Assembly (NCBI GenBank): GCA_950295325.1
Contig: OX485809.1
Span: forward strand, 5,582,001-5,646,000
Length of the DNA: 64,000 nt
From: Polytrichum commune
Lineage: Eukaryota > Streptophyta > Polytrichopsida > Polytrichales > Polytrichaceae
Direction: 5' to 3'
Numbering within the stretch: position 1 is the first letter of the stretch; each line of letters opens with the position of its first letter. The position numbers and the translations under genes are program-made. Below the pieces are notes generated by a model. It was given only the letters and a program-made list of their open reading frames with translations. It ran no database searches and was not told the origin of the DNA. This document shows positions 34,107-44,471 of the stretch, one piece after another.

Positions 34107-34328
34107 CTTAAAACTTAAAAGTTACAGGTAAGGGTCACTGGGTATAATATAAGGTGTGGTTCCGTGTTACTGGTTTCTTGTGTCTAAAGTGTCTACTCTC
34201 GAAAGGGGGGAGTAGATCTTTTCCTCCATACCCTTGTCCTGTGGGCATGGGATTGGAGGTGGATCGAACAGACACTTAACTCACGTCGGTCTCCTCCGGA
34301 GACCGAAGTTGTTTCTCTCTCTCTTCTC
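34107..34328 (+). other. LINE 3' UTR and tail
   Basis: The sequence from the ORF2 stop to the right target duplication. The last 150 bp (CTCGAAAGGGG...GAGTAG, CCCTTGTCC, GTGGGCAT, GAACAGACACTT) match the 3' half of the SINE-like elements at 39200-39340 and 6060-6200. It ends tttctctctctcttctc, with no poly(A), so the RT may recognise a structured 3' end. Confidence 0.85.
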
Positions 34329-34341
34329 TGGTAAAACATGA

Positions 34342-34895
34342 TCAAGATAAGGAAAAAGGGTCTTCAATTCAAATCGTTCAAACTAAAGGCAATGATGTTA
34401 TCTTATTTTATTCATTATTGGCTTGATTTATATAGATTATTTGATTGCGGATGAATGAGTTAGGTGGGGTAAGTGTAGGGAAGCAATCATCTATCAACAA
34501 TAAATTGGTTGCTTGGAAAGTTAGGGTTGATTTGGGTGGAGCCCCTTCATAGTTGAGTTTAATAGACACAACACAAAGGTCTAGCTGACACGATTGGGCA
34601 AAATGACACTAAATACCATAAATCAAATAGTGTATTACATGGACCATTTTGGCCTCTTTTGCTTGAATATGCAAATTGTTTTTAGCAAAGCGGAGGTAAT
34701 CATTATTGAAAGAGAACCTAAACATGCATGAATTGGTGTTGTCCACAATACACATCAATAACTCACACAACTTGTGTTCCAGTCACCAGGTGTTATAAGA
34801 CATTTGGTATTACATGACAAGTCATCGAGACCACTTTATTGAGCATGGCACACCGAGTTTGGTGTTGAACCAACTCAAATGTTTTGTGCAATAAT
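34342..34895. other. No gene seen
   Basis: AT-rich intergenic DNA immediately 3' of the LINE. Fragments such as gacactaaataccata near 34603 resemble the palindromic ends of the MITE family at 4670-4894. Confidence 0.4.
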
Positions 34896-35432
34896 ACAAC
34901 TACATCGTTTATGGTATTTAATGTCACATACGTGATAGTGTCATCATATTTTGAAGCGTATCCTCGGTTACATTGATGATTAACAACTTCACCATAATTG
35001 TCACCTCATAACACTTGGTGTTCAAGTGCCCTTACTAATATCTTGACATGAGCATATTCAACAATGTTGTGAGGTGCATGCCTATGCTACACAATGGTCT
35101 ACAAGTTGACTAAAGTACAAATTGACACTTGCCATCAGCATGCTCAAGAATACATTCCTTTTCGTACTTAAATGTAAACACATCACACATGCCATTAGTA
35201 CAATAACAAATATCTTCCCCTTGCATATTAAAATGCATGACTACCATCGAACATAGTGCTTAGTCTAAATGTCATGATGTAGATACTTTTAACACTTAAA
35301 ATAGTGACTATGTTGGCAATGGAATCATATTGGCAGTTAGCAAGCATGACACTTTTTAGACCTCTAGGGATGTAGTTTAGGCACTTCCCAAATAGTGTAT
35401 GTGATACTAAATACCATAAACGTTGTAGTTGT
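34896..35432. mobile_element. Foldback element of about 537 bp with roughly 40-bp inverted repeats
   Basis: The left arm starts ACAACTACATCGTTTATGG and the right arm is its imperfect inverse ending ...CGTTGTAGTTGT. The arms include a TGGTATTTA block related to the ACACTAAATAC palindrome family. There is no coding capacity and no clear target duplication. Confidence 0.5.
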
Positions 35433-35833
35433 GATGTCCATCATGTGCAAAAGTTTACTGGGGAGAAATTTGCATGACACATATAAAGGGAATGATGAAA
35501 ATGCTAAGAATCTTTCGTAAACCATAAGGCCTTTAATTTTTAGCTAAAACCCTAATGCGAGGTTAGGTACCTCGATTTAGTCTATTGGAACTTAATTATA
35601 ACAAGAAACTTAGTTTCAACCAGTGTTGGACTCGTGTTATTTAAAATACAAATCGTATACCTATGATGAGGGTTCCAATAAATAAGTAAATAGATAGTAC
35701 CATGAGAGTATGGATATCTGATAGTATTTGTGTTTCCAATACCATTCGGGTCTACATATATACCATGGATGAACTTTCACACATAGGAAATATCACCGTA
35801 TTATCAATATGGTTTAGAATGATGATGACCCAA

Positions 35834-36000
35834 CATAACACTAATCATATTCATAACAATGTTATGTGGGATTGACAATATGTCACAAAATATTCTTGGA
35901 TATTCTCCACGTTCAAATTGAACATGGGAATATCCATGAGTATTCTATGGAATATTGTCAATCCCACATGATAGTGTTATGGATCTTAATAATGTTATGA
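35834..36000. mobile_element. 167-bp foldback MITE, copy 2 of the TCATAACATTATT family
   Basis: The arms are colinear with 19216-19338: ATGTGGGATTGACAATAT on the left and its inverse on the right, with outer TCATAACATT. The loop is longer than in the first copy. No target duplication can be resolved. Confidence 0.65.
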
Positions 36001-36312
36001 AATGGTATCTCTGATATAGAAAGATTTTCTCACCTTGACACACCTACGAAATACAATATCAATACTCTTGAAATTGATTTTACAATTTTGATACCCACGG
36101 GTAGGTCCTTGATACCATATTGACATTGAGGTTAGGGATTCACTACAATAAAGTATTTTCATTGATGAAGCGTTCTTCATTTGCTTTCATCTCATCAATT
36201 ATAATGCCAATTTTATTACAAGCAAGTTAAGCAATAAGCAATGAGATGGTCCCATGTTTCATGCAAGATAATAATACATGCATGTTGGCAAATTCTAAAA
36301 AAAATTTAACTA
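36001..36312. other. No gene seen
   Basis: AT-rich spacer between two MITEs. The short minus-strand frame here (35995-36180) has no motif. Confidence 0.4.
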
Positions 36313-36530
36313 TAGTAAATGACATTTAGTATCACATCTTATTTGAAGTTACATAATGTTAGATATTTTACTATTCATGTAATTTTTTACCAAGTAAGGT
36401 TGTCAATGTTCTATAATGCCCAAACAACCAATTCAACATTTGTTGGTAGGATATGAGATACACAGTAAATAGGTAGAGCGATGCATAATTCCAAATAGTA
36501 AGTGACACTAAATACCATATTTAGTGCAGC
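36313..36530. mobile_element. MITE copy 2 of the 4670-4894 family
   Basis: Colinear with 4670-4894: ttctataatgcccaaacaac, ttcaacatttgttggta, agtaagtgacactaaata. The right terminal palindrome is kept (36505-36527) and the left one is degraded. The orientation is the same as copy 1. Confidence 0.65.
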
Positions 36531-38329
36531 ACACTAGGTTGTTGACTTTGTAATTTTGCCAACTTGCGGCCATGTGAGACCCTCGTCATCATTGTCACTT
36601 CATAACTTAAGCCACATCAACTACTTGTAGGGTTTTGCCTCACTTCAATTCCTCTTTGTAATTGCCACGCCCAAGCTTTGTTTCACTTCTTTATTGTTTT
36701 CCTTTCCTTATGTGATATTCATGTTATTCTTATTTTAACTACTCATTATCTTTGAGAGTCTTCTTCTTCTTCTGTTGTTTTAGGTCTCATCATCTAAATC
36801 TTCATGTTTTAAAAAAAAGAAAAAATCTATTTCTTTGAGATCACCTTGTTTTTCTTCTTCCTTGAGATCCTCACAATTCTTGTTCTTCAGGTCCCCTTGT
36901 TATACTTATCATGTCTACATTATCATCTTTGAAATAGATTCTCTATTGCTCTTCATAATATTTGATTGTATCTCTTCATACTTAGAATTTATCATTTCTC
37001 TTACATTTAGAGATCAATTTTCTTCAATTATTTTGGTAGTGTTCTCATTATGAAGATCAAATTGGTTGTCTTCTTTCTTAAATTTTTTTCTTCTTTTATT
37101 TCTTAAACTATCTTGCTCGTCTTATACATGTATACTCTTGAAAATCACATTTTGTTTTTAGAATTTGTAATTGAAATTAATCATGTTACTATTTTCATTT
37201 AAATGCACTCAACACAATTAATCATTTTTGCTACTCTCATTCGTAGGAAAAATGGGTTTTTGTGAGTCATTCTCTCACTATACTCTTTTCTAATGATATT
37301 GACATCGCTATCTATGGAACAATGTTATGAACAATCATTGATTACTTCAAATATATGTAATTAATGTGATCAACCAACTTTGCGACTCTTATGAGTAACA
37401 ATGATGGTTTTTATGGTAATTTATAACCTATCACGAGTATAATAATATCCATGTCCTAATATATTCACATGGATAAGGTGGCATCAAGAATTTTAAACTT
37501 TAGATTATATCCTATAAGTGGAGTTGATTCATCATGTTGAAGTACTATACATATTTGATGGAATAATCGTAATGCATGTTGTGAGATATGATGTGTAAAA
37601 ATATTCCTAAAATTTAATCATTTATATATATATATTTCATATAAAAAATCTTAGATAATATATACATAAGAATAGTGTGATTTGTTTGTAACATTTATAT
37701 TGACCACACTCTAAGTTATTATTAAATATTATGAATATGTCAAAAAATGATGCTTGCAATATAAATGATAGAATAATAAAACATTAAATTATTTATGACA
37801 GTATGTCTTAGTGACTTGCCACATGTTACACATTGGACACCTACATTATTGTTTAATATAGATACGTTGAATCCAATGCCATATTTGGACTTGGTGACTA
37901 CTTGCAGAATGTTAGAATATAGGCTTAAAGTATCCAAAGCCACATCATGGCACCTTCCCATTATTTGTTATTTACAAAATGATAATGCTTGACAATAGCC
38001 AAGGCGGGACAAAGGCGTCTTATGTGCCCACACGAAGGTATTGTCCTGAACTAAGTTCCGCCCAAGCCTCTTGATGGACTCATCTGGTTTTTGTGACTGG
38101 ATGACTTTACTTGAGTGCCACGAATCCTCGCCCCAATGTTGATTGTTGATACCATGCATTCATGTACGAGTAGAGGCACCCATAATTGATCACTTAAGAA
38201 TTTATGTTCCAGACATGGAGAAGTATAAGGTAGTGCAAATTTTCCATGTACAAGGAAGATAGAAATCATGAGGTCAACAAATTGTTTGGTATAAATTTAT
38301 TCCTTAAATTGAAATTACGATGTTATTTT
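36531..38329. other. No gene seen
   Basis: Strongly AT-rich DNA, with a T-rich run at 36700-37080 giving hydrophobic random frames. Nothing is supportable as a gene or a known repeat. Confidence 0.45.
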
Positions 38330-39400
38330 AAAGCCAAAAGTTGGTCCAAACATATTACCAATGTCTACAATCTACCATTACCGCTTATTTTCCCTCATTT
38401 CAACACTCAAAACCATGACATGTATCATGACACTGTTGGTTCTAGCCTAATCGAAATCTAGTGCCAACCTTATCGAAGTTTTGGTACCCTTTAGATTGCC
38501 GACGAGGTCCGGATCAGGAGTAGGTGCCTCTACCATATACCAACCCAACAATGGGTTTTACCACACCTGAAGTTTTTTTAAAACCAAAAGTTGGTATGAA
38601 CATATTATTCATGTCTACAATCTACCATACCCGCTTATTTCCCCTCACTCCAACAACAGTCAATACCACGACACGTATCATGGCACTGTTGGTTCCGGCC
38701 TAATCGAAATCTAGTGCCAGCCTGATCGAAACGTTGGTACCCTTTAGATCGCCGACGAGGTCCAGATCAGGAGTAGGTGCCTCTAGTATATACCAATCCA
38801 ACAATAGCTTTTACCGCACGCGAAGCTTTTTCAAAGCCAAAAGTTGATCCGAACATATTACCGATGTCTACAGTCTACCATAACCGCTTATTTGTCCTCA
38901 CTCCAACAACACTCAAAACCATGACACGTATTATGACACTATTAGTTCCGGCCTGATCAAAATCTAGTGCCAGGCTGATCGAAATTTTGGCACCCTTTAG
39001 ATTGCCGACGAGGTCCGAATCGGGAGTAGGTGCCTCTACTATATACCAGTCCAATTGTGGGTTCTCTTCCCCATGCCGGCGTGGTGCTCACCACCTTAGT
39101 CCACCCAACTATGGTGGGGGGTCCTTGGACCTTGTTGTATGGGTACCTCAAAGCCCTTTGGGGGGATACCATGTCCGGTATTTTCAAGGCACTAGTGGCT
39201 AGCTAGGAACTTGTATAGTGTGTCACTATAGTGTCCATCCTCGAAAGGGGAGAGTAGTATTTGTCCCAATGTCCCCTTGTCCAGTGGGCATCGGGTCATT
39301 GACATTACGAACGGACACTTTATTCACGCAGGCCCCTTGCTTGAAAGGGGTTGGAGTTTCTATCTACCAGTCCAAGAATGGGTTTTACTGCACCCGAAGC
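38330..39400. repeat. Tandem repeat, unit about 250 bp, interrupted by a SINE-like insertion
   Basis: Units begin at about 38330, 38580 and 38833 (aaagccaaaagttggtcc or variants), each with cgacgaggtcc, aggagtaggtgcctct and ccaacaatggg. The third unit stops at 39054 inside atataccagtccaa and resumes after the insertion at 39365 with taccagtccaagaatggg, continuing to about 39400. Unit-to-unit identity is roughly 85 percent. No open frame is kept across units. Confidence 0.85.
39044..39375 (+). mobile_element. SINE-like insertion of 310 bp with perfect 11-bp target duplication
   Basis: The body 39055-39364 splits the tandem repeat and is flanked by TACCAGTCCAA at 39044-39054 and 39365-39375. 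The host repeat gives an independent check on the boundaries. The 3' part (about 39225-39345) resembles the LINE 3' UTR, and it ends in TTTCTATC, a short version of the (TATC)n tail of the 6-kb copy. I found no convincing tRNA-type A and B boxes in the 5' half. It is either a SINE that borrowed the LINE tail or a short 3' end of a sister LINE subfamily. Confidence 0.85.
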
Positions 39401-39788
39401 ATGTAGGGTGTTGGCATGTGTGAAAAGGGTTCAGGACTTATGGAAAGATGATCCAACTGTACATTAGAAGATACCTGCCTGTATATCTTACTTGCTTTCC
39501 ATATGTAGACCTAAAAGTAGCATCAAATCTTTGTCACTTGTGTGATGCGAAAGTGCAGCTCAGCCACACACCAGTTTATATTACTCAAGCATATATGACC
39601 ATGATCATAATATTCTATGGGAATTATTGTATATGAGCATATATACCTCTTGTTCATCCTGCATTAAAGCTCTCCAACAATACGCATCTTGCATTTGTTT
39701 ATTGATTTATTAATTTATGGTTCATTGGACACCGGGATTAGTTTGCTCAAGGTCGTCTGAGACAAATTGGCAACGAATCTATAGGGGT
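39401..39788. other. No gene seen
   Basis: Intergenic DNA between the tandem repeat and a Harbinger-like element. No supportable feature. Confidence 0.4.
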
Positions 39789-40666
39789 TAAGGGCCACTT
39801 CACACATGAGACTGAATGCCCGTGACCATGACCATTACACTTCAAGTACTCTCATTGGTGGGAAAGGCAGAGCTTTCACACTACGCTTTGAAGTGAGTTT
39901 TCACACTAAGGTAGGGGTGGCAATTTCCGTGCGGGTCCTAAAGTCGACCCCTATGTCGGAAGCACCTTTTTAGGTGCTTTTACCTGGGTTTACAAAAGCG
40001 CTTATCAAGGTGCTTTTACCGTTCACATCACTGCCAACATTTCATTGGCTGCCAACGGTCGGTTTAATGCTGCCAGCGGTCGGTTTTAGAAATCCACCCA
40101 GTGGATATACCACGTACCCTATGTGTGAGTGTTGGTCACTCTACAAGGTTTCCTTTAAAAATTTGTAGGAAATCATAAACATGCCGGAAATTTTTGATTT
40201 TTTCATAGTTGCTCTTGCACCAGCTTTGCGGAGCGCTCAAAATTTATAAAAAAAATAATTTCAGCATCCCAACTAGGCACATCTGAAATTTGGACGGAAA
40301 TAGCTACCCCTACCTTATGCTTGAGGGACCAACGGAGCATGTGAATGCAAGACGGACGTAAAGTCCACATGGATTCCTACATGGCATTGCATGGATCATG
40401 TTTCACGGTCACTTGGACTGTTTTCAAAAACCACCTCTTGGAGGTAAGCCTAACACAAAACCGGGAGACCATGGCATTCCGAATGTTCACAACCGTTGAT
40501 TTATTCTATTTGATCATGTGTGAGGACCCGCATGAATAGAGATTCATTGAAATAGCGTTTGGTTGATCACGTGTGATTTCACACTACACTTTGGACACTC
40601 AATTTTCTTTTGGGCTTTCACAATTTCATGGTCATGGCTCTTGGCTCGTGTGTGAAGTGACCCTGA
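39789..40666. mobile_element. PIF/Harbinger-like non-autonomous element carrying a nested MITE
   Basis: The body 39792-40663 starts GGGCCACTTCACACATGAG and ends with an inverted copy that has two mismatches. Flanks are TAA (39789-39791) and TGA (40664-40666), close to the TWA target duplication of PIF/Harbinger elements. An unrelated 407-bp TA-flanked element sits inside at 39909-40315. A right-half fragment of the same family lies at 46225-46372. There is no transposase. Confidence 0.6.
39907..40317. mobile_element. 407-bp TA-flanked MITE nested in the Harbinger-like element
   Basis: Terminal repeats AGGTAGGGGTGGCAATTTCC and its near-inverse bound 39909-40315, with TA on each side (39907-39908, 40316-40317). 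Inside are repeated aaggtgcttttacc motifs. The TA duplication suggests a Tc1/mariner-type transposase mobilised it. Confidence 0.65.
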
Positions 40667-41089
40667 GATTTTGTAATAAGCGGACGAGAGGTACACTCTT
40701 ATACAATAGTTCCCTTTCTCATGGTAAAAGATTCATGCACTATAGGAACACATGTTTTTTAGAGTTTGGTACAATTTGAATTAATATCAAGTGCAAGAAG
40801 GAAGTGAGTAACAAGAAGAGAAACGTTGTTGCCAAAACCCATGTGATATGGAGTGTTTGGGTGGGAATTGGATGATGCATACTTATGGAGTTGCCAACTA
40901 CCCTCCCTTTGGTTTCATTTACGGAATCACTTATAGAGATAGAAAAATATGAACGTCATTGTTTTCATCAATGCGAACATGAGACCATTTAGCCCTATTG
41001 TGTTCAAGAGTCCCCTTGTTACATGGGAGGGTGAATTGCCTATCTTTGTGCAGATGGGCTCTAGAGATAGCATTATGTAGGAAACTATG
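40667..41089. other. No gene seen
   Basis: Intergenic DNA with no supportable feature. Confidence 0.4.
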
Positions 41090-41450
41090 GTCCTATGTTT
41101 TTAGGGGATTAGGGGTTAATTTGTTGTATGATGTATTTTGGTTGAGGATGAGGATGAGGTATGTGTAGTAGTTTAAGGATATATACTTTTTTTTTGCCTT
41201 CTTTGATTTTGTTTTCAATGATTTAAGATTGGTGATGCGTTGGTAATGTATTGCCCTTCTACTGCATGCAGTGATGATAATGAGGAGATCCATGTTCAAG
41301 TCCTTCGAGTGTGTTTTATTTTCCCATCTATTGATATTTCTTGATTTCATGATTAACTTGAAATATCTAGCTTCTTTGTAGTTTGTTTTACTAGAATTTA
41401 CCAAGGAGGCAATAGTGGAAACAATCCCCTCATATTTTGGTTGCAATTCA
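41090..41450 (-). pseudogene. LINE ORF2 C-terminal fragment, minus strand
   Basis: The minus-strand frame of 124 codons contains KYEGIVSTIAS, which lines up with KYRPLIASIAS of the RLE domain. After an unrelated stretch comes DLLIIITACSRRAIHYQRIT, then SLNYYTYLILILNQN, lining up with the final part (LIVITAGARATAHI, then the last helix) at 33895-34050. It is a 5'-truncated and partly disrupted LINE copy in reverse orientation. Confidence 0.6.
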
Positions 41451-41725
41451 TCCCAATGTAAGTTCACTAGACTTACTATGGGTACGTGACCCCAATTTAC
41501 ATGTTAATTTAGTTAAAAACAAGAAATTGGACTCCACAACAATGAACGATGTTTTCGCCCTCCCCTCCCTGATGCTCGCCCTGCCCCCTTGGTAAATACT
41601 ATAAAGACTCACTCTCCTTGTTTTGTGCATCTACCTTGTGTGAAGGTGAATTTGATCATTTAAACTGTTAGTTTTGGGTGGGGTGAATGTTTGAAGAGGA
41701 AGATGAATCAAGGACGGAAGCAGGA
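41451..41725. other. No gene seen
   Basis: Spacer with no supportable feature. Confidence 0.4.
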
Positions 41726-42247
41726 ATGCTATCTTGTGAGCGGTGAGTAGTGAACCGTGAGCAGAAAATTTGAATTTTTATTCTTCAAATTTTTCAATGA
41801 AATGTATGATATAGACCCTATGACCGTGGAGAATTTATGGTTTCATTCTATAAAATCTGCATATTATTTAACAAAAAATAATCAAGGTCCTATTTCCTTT
41901 TTTTGAGTTTTCGTGGATAAATACTTAAAATTTTAATTTACATTCTTATCCCTTATTTTATGTTCCCTATTATTTTGGAAGTTTTTTTTTCTAAATTTTT
42001 TTTTTGTTTTCTTCCGTTTCTTTTTATGGATGGTTTTTTCAAAAGTTTATAATTTCTTCCACTCCACGGTTATAGGCACCATCCACAGTTAAACGTACCA
42101 TCTACTTTTAGTCATATTTGTAAAGAAACTATACGAAGAGTCCTACTCGGTGTAAGAATTAAGTCAAATATTCTGATTTTTTTTCAAAAATTTCAAATTT
42201 TCTGCTCACCGCTCGCCGCTCACTGCTCACCGCTCACAAGATAGCAT
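41726..42247. mobile_element. 522-bp foldback element, TIR ATGCTATCTTGTGAGCGGTG
   Basis: Inverted ends of about 50 bp contain repeats of the 7-base string GTGAGCG or its complement. The interior is AT-rich and non-coding. The element ends at the start of a dispersed repeat (42250), so it probably inserted near the edge of that repeat. No target duplication is evident. Confidence 0.65.
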
Positions 42248-42249
42248 CG

Positions 42250-42790
42250 CTGGTTGGTTGTGGAATTTCCATGAACAAGTTTTGAGGTTAAAATGAGATT
42301 TTATCTATAGGATCTTGAAACATGAGAGATGAGACTTTTCAAGGGCAACACCGGGCTTGGATTAGCCTTTTTGGGTTCTTAGAATACGACAATTGAAGGA
42401 AGGAATGTCCAAAGAAATACCATTATTGTGCCCTCAAAAATCGCTTCCAACCGATCAAATTCACTTGAAAAATGAGCGGAATGCTTGTGTGACCCACTAG
42501 ATGAGAACAACTCAATAGTTGAGCACCTCTACAAATTCTCGTGCCAAATGTGTAAACCATATTAGGCTAGCCACCTTGCACTTGGTGTATGTAAAGTGTT
42601 GCATATTTCCAATTACATACATGCAAAGAATTTCTTCGAATCGTAGAGTATCCAAAAGTTGAACTAAATGGTTGAATGGAACATAAAGGCTAGTTTTACA
42701 TGAACATCGGAAAACATTCCACTTTTATCAAAATGAACATCATTGATGTTCATGCAAAGTTTATAGTGGAGTGGCAACCATTGATTGAAG
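42250..42790. repeat. Dispersed repeat of about 540 bp, copy 2
   Basis: Colinear with 20004-20536 in the same orientation. Both copies run from ttgaggttaaaatg through gttgagca to tgatgttcatgcaaagttt or close variants. It has no coding signature. Confidence 0.7.
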
Positions 42791-43247
42791 TTAACATCAA
42801 CACCAACAACAACAACAACAAAGTTTTTTATGTTGGACGCATGAGAGGTATGCTCAAATGCAGTGAATCCCTCTACCCCCCTATAGGAGGCACATTTTTT
42901 TTACTTGTACCCCCTCGATAGGTTTTAGGAAACCAAATTGCTTTAGGTGTTGGTAAACACACTTCTAACTTCTAAAAGGAACACTCAACTAAAAAATACA
43001 CACACCCGCAATTACATTTAATCCAGTGTCCGGGGAGAATTTTGGACATAATTGGCAAAGATCCGAGTGTTTCCAAGTCCAACCGGTTACATGTTAACAT
43101 CTTTCAGTTTTTCTATATCAAATTGAGGTGTATTCCATAGATTCCTCTAAAATGATGAGTTATTTTCCCAAACTCTTGAATCTTCAACCGGACCATCTAT
43201 AAGTAGCAGTGGGTTCTCCACGTTCGTTGTGGCGTGCCTGTGAGCCT
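42791..43247. other. No gene seen; short (AAC)n
   Basis: A (CAA)n run is at about 42807-42822. The remainder is featureless to me. Confidence 0.4.
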
Positions 43248-43790
43248 AAGGGCTGCTTTACAGCTAGAGACCGGGCCAATTCCCCTTGAGGCCAATTGCA
43301 TGAAATTTCAACCCCTTTTGGGTTGGAGGCCAACCTCAACTACACATTATAATAGGATTATAATCGGGGCCAATTTTCCCATATGTAAAGGCCTTAGGGT
43401 CAAGAAGCTAGGCCGATTCAATAAATCTAGCATAATCCAACAGATCTAGCATAATCTAGCATAGAACCGTTCATATTTCCACATAATCCAATGGATATGG
43501 TTTGCTAAAAAATCATATCTTATTAAAAAAGTTTTTTTTAATTGAATTTGACATTGGCCCCTGAGGCCAAGAATTGGCCATTCATTTTAGGTACACCCAA
43601 TTCAATGAGCTTGGGCTGTGTCATACCATACATTTTTTGATTAAAAAACTCATGTATACCACCAAATTGGCCCGGCCTCTAGGTGTAAAGGGGTTGGGAC
43701 CGATTTCAGCCTTTTGACCAATCACAAGTGAAGATTTCAAGCCTCTCACACAACGAATTGGCTCGGCCTCTCGGTATAAAGCGGCTTTAA
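43248..43790. mobile_element. Probable PIF/Harbinger-like element with TAA target duplication
   Basis: The body 43251-43787 starts GGGCTGCTTTACAGCTAGAG and ends in an inverted match of about 75 percent over 37 bp, flanked by TAA at 43248-43250 and 43788-43790. The interior repeats the ggccaatt string in both orientations. There is no coding sequence. A short duplication and imperfect arms make this moderate. Confidence 0.5.
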
Positions 43791-44128
43791 GATTGGGACT
43801 TGAGGTTTGTGGCCAAGGCGTGGCCACATGGCCTCCAAAACAAGAAGAACCTTCTTTCCGTGCAAAAGTGGTTGCAAGTGTGCAGCCATTAAGCAGGTGT
43901 AATAATAAGAATAGGCAGGCTCATGTGGGAGGCAAGTTGTACTAATTTGGTTAAGACCGTACTAACTTAGCATGTCCAAATTTATTCTCAATGTCGGCAA
44001 AAGAGAATTTGGCACCACAAGACCTGGGCCTTCTTCCCATTTTGCCTAAGATTTAATTTGTTCGTACTTGATTTTGGCTCATTGAATTTGGCGTTGGCAA
44101 GGTGACCTCCAATTCAAGCCCTAAAGGT

Positions 44129-44471
44129 GCTAGATCACATCTTCATTCGGTTGGGCCCCGCCCTCCCACGCCTCTTGCACTGCCTAATCTTCATGTTTGC
44201 ACATGCGTGGGAACTTTTTCCTCGTTGGGAACCAATGTGACAATACCCGGTCATTTAAGCCATTATACTCTTTTCGCATGTGAAGGAACTCCATCAATTA
44301 ACTTGGGAATAATGAATGGGATGTCAACTTAAATATTTGTAATTTTACCCGGTTTATTTTCACATTGGTTCCCAACGAGGAAGAGTTCCCACGCACATGC
44401 GGGCAGGAAGGCCAGGCAGTGAAGGAGGTGTGAGAGGGGCATGGCCCAGCCGTATGAAGATGTGATCTAGC
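44129..44471. mobile_element. 343-bp foldback element with about 110-bp arms
   Basis: The arms begin GCTAGATCACATCTTCAT and share CACTGCCT, CATGCGTGGGAACT and CCTCGTTGGGAACCAATGTG. They surround a loop of about 120 bp. No target duplication or coding sequence could be seen. Confidence 0.7.

Larger units (their letters stand above)
22704..34341 (+). mobile_element. Full-length 11.6-kb Dualen/RandI-like LINE with 13-bp target duplication
   Basis: The body is 22717-34328, bounded by the perfect direct repeat TGGTAAAACATGA at 22704-22716 and 34329-34341. It contains a 5' UTR of about 790 bp, an intact ORF1, a very long ORF2 region and a 3' UTR that ends in a CT-rich tail rather than poly(A). ORF2 carries both an APE endonuclease (before the reverse transcriptase) and a CCHC plus PD-(D/E)XK endonuclease (after RNase H). 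That pairing is the defining trait of the Dualen/RandI clade described from green algae. A long duplication with no decay suggests a fairly recent insertion, yet ORF2 has several frame breaks, mostly at homopolymers. LTRs are absent. The clade call is from domain order, not a phylogeny. Confidence 0.9.

Noticed and set aside
39100-39240. A tRNA-derived head on the SINE-like element (A-box-like TGGCTAGCTAGG)
   Set aside because: Two mismatches at conserved A-box positions and no B box at a suitable distance.
38330-39400. CRISPR-like or centromeric array
   Set aside because: The units are about 250 bp, only three to four of them, with no spacers. It is an ordinary short tandem repeat.
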